In this document: positions 42,380-48,090 of the stretch, piece after piece
Layout of the letters: the number at the start of each line of letters is the position of its first letter
Position numbering within the stretch: the first letter of the stretch is position 1
The notes under the pieces: generated by a model
Database searches by the model: none
What the model was told of the DNA's origin: nothing
What the model saw: only the letters and a program-made list of their open reading frames with translations
Translations under genes and position numbers: made by a program
From: an uncultured Chryseobacterium sp.
Lineage (GTDB): Bacteria; Bacteroidota; Bacteroidia; Flavobacteriales; Weeksellaceae
Assembly: GCA_913777465.1 (NCBI GenBank)
Contig: CAJYRQ010000074.1
Coordinates: 1-48,090, forward strand
DNA: 48,090 nucleotides
Direction: 5' to 3'

Positions 42380-42696
42380 GTTGTTATGAGGTGAGAGATT
42401 TAATTAAACCAACTTATCAATTTTTTAATGAGTGTCTGCTGGGAAAGCGCTTAATTTTAAAGAAATCGGATCAACGAATATGGACTATGAATAACAGGTA
42501 AATACTCAAATACCTTCCGGATTGCAGTAATATTGATGGTCTGTGTATGTTTTTATTTTAAAACACATACGGGAAACCGTAAGGTGAAGATCTTTTTACG
42601 GTCTAATTTTACAATCAGTCAGCAAGGCCTGTATGCAGATATTTCAAAAGCGTATGGCCCCTGTCTTTGTAAAAAATTGTAATTCAGTTAAAAGCC
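42380..42696. other. Gene-free 317-bp stretch upstream of hsdR
   Basis: No coding pattern is visible. TGTCTTTG at 42662-42669, one mismatch from TAnnTTTG, lies 28 bases before the hsdR start and is the best promoter candidate. No integrase, tRNA or direct repeat marks the border between dnaK and the restriction locus. Confidence 0.5.
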
Positions 42697-45666
42697 ATGA
42701 CCAGAGAAGCTCAGATCGAAGAATTTTTCATAAAAAAGCTGGAGGATCTTAAATATGTCTACCGTAGGGATATACGGGATAAACATGCACTGGAAAGGAA
42801 TTTCCGTGAAAAATTTCAGATTCTCAACAATGTACAGCTTACCGATAACGAATTTGAACGTTTAAAGGCAGACATTATCAATCCGGATGTTTTTACCGCT
42901 TCAAAGATTCTGCGTGCAAGAAATTATTTTCAGCGTGAAGACGGCACTCCTTTACATTATACGCTGGTGAATATCAGAGACTGGTGCAAAAATGAATATG
43001 AGGTTATCAATCAGCTGAGAATGAATACGGATAAAAGCAGTCACCGGTATGACGTGATGATCCTCATCAACGGAATTCCCATCGTTCAGGTGGAACTGAA
43101 GACCCTGGAGCTTTCGCCCCGTAACGCCATGCAGCAGATCGTCGATTATAAAAATGATGCCGGAAACGGATATACCAATTCTCTGTTGTGTTTCATGCAG
43201 CTGTTCATTGTGAGTAACAGAACCAACACCTATTACTTCGCCAACAACAGAAATCAGCATTTCAGCTTCAATGCGGACGAACAATTCCTGCCGGTTTATC
43301 AATATGCAGACGAGCAGAATAAGAAAGTGACACATATTGATTCTTTTGCTGAGAAATTTCTTCCCAAGTGTACCCTGGGTGAACTGATCAGTAAATATAT
43401 GGTGCTGGTAGAAGGCGAACAGAAAATGCTGGTGATGCGCCCGTATCAGATTTATGCAGTGAAAGCCATTGTAGACTGCATCCAGCAGAACCGCGGAAAC
43501 GGTTACATCTGGCATACGACCGGAAGTGGAAAGACATTAACTTCCTTTAAAGCTTCTACACTTCTGAAAGATAATCCTGAGATCGAAAAATGTCTTTTTG
43601 TAGTAGACCGTAAAGATCTCGATCGACAGACCCGGGAAGAATTCAATAAATTTCAGGAAGGAAGCGTAGAAACCAATACCAATACCGAAGCTCTTGTCAA
43701 GAGGCTGCTTTCTACGGATTATGCCGACAAAGTGATTGTTACTACTATTCAGAAGCTGGGTCTTGCCCTGGAAGAAAACAACAGAAAAAACTACAAGGAA
43801 CGTCTTCAGTCCTTAAGCAATAAGCGGATGGTTTTTATTTTTGATGAGTGCCACCGTTCACAATTCGGGGAGAATCACAAGGCCATCAAAGCATTTTTTC
43901 CCAAGGCGCAGCTTTTCGGATTTACCGGAACCCCCATTTTTACTGATAATTCAGGCTATACCGTCCGGGAAGGTGAACAGGCATTTTACAGGACAACCGA
44001 TGATATTTTCGAAAAACAGTTGCACGCCTATACCATTACTCATGCCATAGAAGATAAAAACGTCCTGCGTTTTCATATTGATTATTATAAAGGGCAGGGA
44101 AGCGGAAAACTTAAACCGGGAGAAACGCTTGCCCGTCAGGCGGTGGCGGAAGCCATTTTGAAAAAGCATGATGCCTCTACCAATAACAGGCGGTTTAATG
44201 CAATTCTTGCTACTGCTTCTATCAGCAATGCCATCGAATATTACCGCCTGTTCAAAGAGATGCAGCAAAAAAAGAAAGATGAAAATCCGGATTATGAATT
44301 ACTGAATATCACCTGTGTCTTTTCTCCTCCGGCAGAAGGGAATAAGGATATCCAGCAGATTCAGGAAGATCTGGAGCAGGAAAAAATGGATAACAGACAG
44401 AACCCGGATGAAAAGAAAACTGCATTGAAAATGATTATTGACGACTACAACCGGCAATACAATACAAATCATAGCATCAGTGAATTTGATTCTTATTATC
44501 AGGATGTACAGAAAAGAATAAAGCACCAGCAATACAGCAATGCAGATGATCCGCATAAAAATAAAATTGATATTACCATTGTCGTGGATATGCTGCTTAC
44601 AGGTTTCGATTCCAAGTACCTCAATACGTTGTATGTAGACAAAAACCTGAAATACCATGGGCTGATCCAGGCATTTTCGCGGACCAACCGGGTGCTTACA
44701 GGAAATAAGCCGCACGGTAGTATTCTCGATTTCCGCGGGCAGCAGGAAGCTGTGAACGCCGCCATCAGTTTATTTTCCGGCGAAGATGCCGTCGGCAGAG
44801 CCAAAGAAATATGGCTGGTGGAGCCTGCACCGGTGGTCATTGAAAAATACAGGGAAGCGGTTGCCAACCTGGAGGATTTTATGGAAAAGAACGGCTTGGA
44901 GTGTGAACCGCAGGAAGTTTTTAATTTAAAAGGCGATGCCGCCAAGATTGCCTTTCTGAAGAACTTTAAAGAAGTACAGCGGCTGAAAACCCAGCTTGAC
45001 CAATATACGGATTTGGATAACGGGCAGAAGGAGCATATTGACATCCTGCTGCCTGAAGATAACTTAAGATCATTCAGAAGCTCCTATATCGAAACGGCCA
45101 AACAGTTCAAGAAAATACAGCAGGAAGACGGAGAAAATGCTCCGGCAGATGTACAGCAGCTGGATTTTGAATTCATCCTTTTTGCATCCACCATTATCGA
45201 TTACGATTACATCATGTCGCTCATTGCCGAAAATATGAAAAAGAAGCCGGCTAAGCAGAAAATGACCAAGATGCAGGTAATCAGCTTACTGACTTCCAGT
45301 TCCAATATGATGGAAGAGCAGGAGGATTTAACCGAATACATCAATGCTCTGGACTGGAACAGCGGACAGGATGAAAATGCATTGCGTGAAGGTTATCAGT
45401 TCTTTAAAACTGAAAAAACCAATAAGGAGCTGCTGGCTATTGCCACCAGGCATCATTTACCGGCACCGGTCCTGAAGGATTTTATCGATGAGGTGCTGAA
45501 GCGGATGATTTTCGACGGTGAGCGGTTAACCGATCTCCTGGAGCCTCTGCAGCTCAGCTGGAAAGAGCGGCGAACTAAAGAACTTTCCCTGATGTCAGAT
45601 CTTTTACCTCACCTGAAAAAGCAGGCACAGGGCCGTGAGATATCAGGGCTGGCAGCCTACGAGTAA
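42697..45666 (+). CDS. hsdR: Type I restriction enzyme R subunit (HsdR)
   Basis: This 989-residue motor/endonuclease subunit translocates and cleaves unmodified DNA as part of an HsdR2M2S complex. The N-terminal PD-(D/E)xK nuclease carries Asp119, Glu133 and Lys135 (RYDVMILINGIPIVQVELK). The helicase has Walker A TTGSGKT (274-280), a DEAD-type motif II DECH (383-386), FGFTGTP (motif III) and QAFSRTNRVL (motif VI). The C-terminus (about 780-989) is the helical domain that contacts the methylase. All motifs are intact, so it is probably active. HsdM follows 92 bp later. Confidence 0.96.
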   Translation: MTREAQIEEFFIKKLEDLKYVYRRDIRDKHALERNFREKFQILNNVQLTDNEFERLKADIINPDVFTASKILRARNYFQREDGTPLHYTLVNIRDWCKNEYEVINQLRMNTDKSSHRYDVMILINGIPIVQVELKTLELSPRNAMQQIVDYKNDAGNGYTNSLLCFMQLFIVSNRTNTYYFANNRNQHFSFNADEQFLPVYQYADEQNKKVTHIDSFAEKFLPKCTLGELISKYMVLVEGEQKMLVMRPYQIYAVKAIVDCIQQNRGNGYIWHTTGSGKTLTSFKASTLLKDNPEIEKCLFVVDRKDLDRQTREEFNKFQEGSVETNTNTEALVKRLLSTDYADKVIVTTIQKLGLALEENNRKNYKERLQSLSNKRMVFIFDECHRSQFGENHKAIKAFFPKAQLFGFTGTPIFTDNSGYTVREGEQAFYRTTDDIFEKQLHAYTITHAIEDKNVLRFHIDYYKGQGSGKLKPGETLARQAVAEAILKKHDASTNNRRFNAILATASISNAIEYYRLFKEMQQKKKDENPDYELLNITCVFSPPAEGNKDIQQIQEDLEQEKMDNRQNPDEKKTALKMIIDDYNRQYNTNHSISEFDSYYQDVQKRIKHQQYSNADDPHKNKIDITIVVDMLLTGFDSKYLNTLYVDKNLKYHGLIQAFSRTNRVLTGNKPHGSILDFRGQQEAVNAAISLFSGEDAVGRAKEIWLVEPAPVVIEKYREAVANLEDFMEKNGLECEPQEVFNLKGDAAKIAFLKNFKEVQRLKTQLDQYTDLDNGQKEHIDILLPEDNLRSFRSSYIETAKQFKKIQQEDGENAPADVQQLDFEFILFASTIIDYDYIMSLIAENMKKKPAKQKMTKMQVISLLTSSSNMMEEQEDLTEYINALDWNSGQDENALREGYQFFKTEKTNKELLAIATRHHLPAPVLKDFIDEVLKRMIFDGERLTDLLEPLQLSWKERRTKELSLMSDLLPHLKKQAQGREISGLAAYE

Positions 45667-45758
45667 TTCTTAAATACTAAAAAAATACATAACGGAACTT
45701 CTTCAGGATTTAAATTTTATTTAAAACCGAAGGAACTGTTGAAAAAATTAAAATAATC

Positions 45759-47384
45759 ATGACACTGAAACAACAACAGCAATTGGGCAAAACCCTCTGG
45801 GAAATCGCCGGCCAGTTACGAGGAGCAATGAACGCGGATGATTTCCGGGATTATATGCTTTCCTTCTTATTCCTCCGTTATCTGTCAGACAACTATGAGG
45901 AAGCGGTAAAAAAAGAATTGGGAAGAGATTACCCTCTCTTGAAAGAAGATGATAAGCTCACGGCTTTAGGGCTCTGGTATATAGCTAATGAAGCAGACGT
46001 GCCTGATTTTGAGAAGCAGACGCGCCGGAAAATCCATTATGTTATCAAGCCGCAGCATTTATGGAGCAATATTTCCGAACTTGCCCGGACTCAGAGCGGA
46101 GATCTGCTGACAACACTAGAAGAGGGATTCCGGTACATTGAAAACGAATCTTTTGAAAGTACGTTCCAGGGATTGTTTTCGGAGATCAATCTGAATTCCG
46201 AAAAACTGGGAAGGACCGCGTCTGAAAGAAATAAAAAACTCTGCATCATTATCCAGAAAATTGCCGAAGGAATTGCAGCTTTTTCTACCGATACCGATAT
46301 TTTGGGAGATGCCTATGAATACCTGATCGGACAGTTTGCAGCAGGCTCAGGAAAGAAAGCCGGTGAGTTTTACACTCCGCAGCAAATGTCTACCGTATTA
46401 TCAAAGATTGTGATCCTAGACAGCCAGAATCCGGCTTTGGGAGAAAAGAAAAAACTTGAGCGGGTGCTGGATTTCACCTGTGGCTCCGGTTCTTTGCTGC
46501 TGAACGTCCGCCGGCAGCTGGAAGAAAGCGGAGGTCATATCGGAAAAATTTACGGCCAGGAGAAAAACATCACGACCTATAACCTTGCCCGTATGAATAT
46601 GCTGCTGCACGGGGTAAAGGATACGGAGTTCGAGATCCACCACGGAGATACGCTTTCCAACGACTGGGATCTGCTGAACGAAATGAACCCTGCCAGAAAA
46701 ACAGAGTTCGACGGCATTGTGGCTAATCCTCCTTTCAGCCTGAAATGGGAACCCGGTGAAAACCTGGCGGATGATTTCCGGTTCAAAAGTTACGGACTGG
46801 CCCCAAAGTCGGCGGCGGATTTTGCCTTCCTGATTCATGGATTCCACTATCTCTCCAATAACGGGACCATGGCCATCATCCTTCCGCACGGCGTCCTGTT
46901 CCGGAGCGGTGCCGAAGAACGGATCCGTACCAAACTGCTGAAAGACAATCATATCGATACGGTAATCGGGCTGCCTTCTAATCTGTTCTTTTCCACAGGG
47001 ATTCCGGTCTGTATCCTGGTCCTGAAAAAATGTAAAAAATTCAACGATATCCTTTTCATCAATGCCAGCGAATGTTATAAGAAAGACAAGCGGCAAAACC
47101 GCCTGCGCGAAGGAGACAACGGCGAACCCGATGATATCCGTAAAATTGTCGAAACCTATCAGTTCCGGACGGAAGAAGAAAGGTATTCCCGAAGAGTACC
47201 GATGGCTGAAATCCTGGAAAACGGCTATAATCTGAATATCTCCCGATACATCAGTACCCACGTCGAAGAGGAACCGGTTGACATCCATGCAGTTATGCAG
47301 GAGATAAGGTCTCCGGAAGCCAAACGTTCCGAGTTGGATCTTGAAATCGAAGGCTATTTCAAGGAACTGGGGCTCACTTTTTAA
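45759..47384 (+). CDS. hsdM: Type I restriction enzyme M subunit (N6-adenine methyltransferase)
   Basis: This 541-residue subunit methylates adenine within the site chosen by HsdS. Residues about 10-140 are the HsdM N-terminal helical domain (LWEIAGQLRGAMNADDFRDYMLSF in part: MNADDFRDYML). The catalytic domain has EFYTPQQMS (204-211), motif I FTCGSGS (239-245) and motif IV NPPF (323-326). The C-terminal region (about 480-541) ends in a coiled-coil-like ESPEAKRSELDLE segment likely to contact HsdS. It lies between hsdR and hsdS on the same strand with short gaps, so R-M-S form one operon. Confidence 0.97.
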   Translation: MTLKQQQQLGKTLWEIAGQLRGAMNADDFRDYMLSFLFLRYLSDNYEEAVKKELGRDYPLLKEDDKLTALGLWYIANEADVPDFEKQTRRKIHYVIKPQHLWSNISELARTQSGDLLTTLEEGFRYIENESFESTFQGLFSEINLNSEKLGRTASERNKKLCIIIQKIAEGIAAFSTDTDILGDAYEYLIGQFAAGSGKKAGEFYTPQQMSTVLSKIVILDSQNPALGEKKKLERVLDFTCGSGSLLLNVRRQLEESGGHIGKIYGQEKNITTYNLARMNMLLHGVKDTEFEIHHGDTLSNDWDLLNEMNPARKTEFDGIVANPPFSLKWEPGENLADDFRFKSYGLAPKSAADFAFLIHGFHYLSNNGTMAIILPHGVLFRSGAEERIRTKLLKDNHIDTVIGLPSNLFFSTGIPVCILVLKKCKKFNDILFINASECYKKDKRQNRLREGDNGEPDDIRKIVETYQFRTEEERYSRRVPMAEILENGYNLNISRYISTHVEEEPVDIHAVMQEIRSPEAKRSELDLEIEGYFKELGLTF

Positions 47385-47433
47385 TTTTTTTTACATCCTT
47401 AATGTTTTTACTAACGAAAATTAAATTATCAAG

Positions 47434-48090
47434 ATGACGAATGTACAACTAAAAGCAGGTAATGTTCCCAATTTGAGATTTCCCGGGTTTGAAGGGGAAT
47501 GGGAAATAAAAAGGTTGGGGGAGATTGCATTATTTTCCAATGGAAAAGGACATGAAAAAGATATAGATGAAGAAGGGAAGTATATTTTAATAAATTCTAA
47601 ATTCATTTCGACACAAGGAGAAGTGATTAAGAGAACTAACAAACAATTGGTTCCGTTGTTTTGTAATCAAATTGTTTTGGTAATGAGTGATTTGCCGAAT
47701 GGAAAGGCATTGGCAAAATGCTTTCATATTAATAGTAATAATACTTATACATTGAATCAGAGAATTTGCTCGCTCACAATAAATAAAGATGATAGCAAAT
47801 TCATATATTATTCGATTAACCGAAATGATTTTTATTTAAAATTCGATGATGGAGTAAATCAAACCAATCTAAAAAAAACGGAGGTATTAGATTGTCCCAT
47901 GAATGTACCATGTATAAAAGAACAAAGTAAAATTTCTTCATTTATTGGCTTAATTGATCAGAAAATTTCAACCCAAAACAAAATAATTGAGGATCTAAAG
48001 TTCTTAAAGAATATAGTGCGCTATGATATATTTACAAAAATAACTAATGAAGCAACTAAATTTAAACACATTAAAGACATTTTAAATTAC
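47434..48090 (+). CDS. hsdS: Type I restriction enzyme S subunit (HsdS), 3'-truncated by window end
   Basis: The gene opens with ATG at 47434 and stays open for 219 codons to the window edge. The start (NLRFPGFEGEWEIKRLGEI) is the typical HsdS opening. Target-recognition domain 1 follows to about residue 165. A central coiled coil (KEQSKISSFIGLIDQKISTQ, then NKIIEDLKFLKN, residues about 163-195) leads into TRD2 (FKHIKDILNY). It sets the DNA sequence that HsdM methylates and HsdR guards. Its composition is strikingly AT-rich (15 of 60 bases G+C at 47581-47640, against 33 of 60 in hsdM at 46501-46560), as expected for an exchangeable TRD. The missing half lies beyond this window. Confidence 0.9.
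   Translation, partial: MTNVQLKAGNVPNLRFPGFEGEWEIKRLGEIALFSNGKGHEKDIDEEGKYILINSKFISTQGEVIKRTNKQLVPLFCNQIVLVMSDLPNGKALAKCFHINSNNTYTLNQRICSLTINKDDSKFIYYSINRNDFYLKFDDGVNQTNLKKTEVLDCPMNVPCIKEQSKISSFIGLIDQKISTQNKIIEDLKFLKNIVRYDIFTKITNEATKFKHIKDILNY

Noticed and set aside
46416-47288. 290-codon minus-strand ORF inside hsdM
   Set aside because: Antisense shadow with no recognisable domain; hsdM is intact in the forward frame.
42697-48090. A new defence system at the right edge
   Set aside because: All three genes carry the standard type I restriction-modification motifs in standard order; nothing novel is visible before the window ends.

Overview
The window reads as chromosomal DNA of a flavobacterium of the Chryseobacterium / Weeksellaceae type (phylum Bacteroidota). 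The evidence is a secreted protein with a type IX (Por) secretion C-terminal domain, two PF14905-type outer-membrane beta-barrel proteins, a Bacteroidota-style Mrp without the CPxC pair, a GH92 mannosidase, almost no Shine-Dalgarno sequences, and several -7 boxes of the TAnnTTTG type. Genus placement is inference; no rRNA or tRNA gene was seen.

Layout. 1-2.3 kb: an intergenic repeat, a WYL-domain regulator and an exported choloylglycine-hydrolase-like amidase, then a convergent DinB protein. 2.8-3.7 kb: repeat-rich spacer with no gene. 3.7-7.4 kb: cobalamin adenosyltransferase and thiamine diphosphokinase (overlapping), a lipoprotein phosphatase, and arginine decarboxylase. 7.6-10.5 kb (minus strand): an apparent operon DUF2089 regulator - membrane protein - alpha/beta hydrolase, with a HAD phosphatase downstream. 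10.6-13.4 kb: a 7-bp tandem repeat, agmatinase (with SpeA it gives arginine to agmatine to putrescine), then two alkylation-repair genes (AraC-OGT fusion and AlkB-like). 13.4-14.1 kb: second repeat-rich spacer, carrying an exact 87-bp copy of the first bases of the window. 14.1-23.4 kb (minus strand): CocE-type hydrolase, a small lipocalin-like secreted protein, two tandem paralogous outer-membrane barrels, and a BON-domain pair. 23.6-28.7 kb: dicarboxylate symporter, PhyH dioxygenase, GH92 alpha-mannosidase. 28.8-32.3 kb: mrp and a NifU-like Fe-S scaffold, an orphan LuxR-type response regulator behind a 635-bp gene-free stretch, and a SIR2 deacylase. 32.4-36.7 kb: a 1013-residue T9SS cargo protein and a Rossmann oxidoreductase coupled to a 51-codon membrane ORF. 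37-42.3 kb: the ppk1-ppx polyphosphate operon and divergent dnaK. 42.7 kb to the end: a type I restriction-modification locus hsdR-hsdM-hsdS, with hsdS cut off by the window edge.

Most of the window is core metabolism, envelope biology and stress/repair functions. I found no CRISPR array, integrase, transposase, prophage or convincing new multi-gene system. The parts least explained by known gene families are the dispersed intergenic repeats (the exact 87-bp duplication, a roughly 100-bp family, and a two-hairpin element), the (CATTAAA)n tract before agmatinase, the BON-SH3 protein without a signal peptide, the response regulator with a missing acidic residue, and the small translationally coupled membrane ORF. 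Only the hsdS end shows clear accessory-DNA composition.
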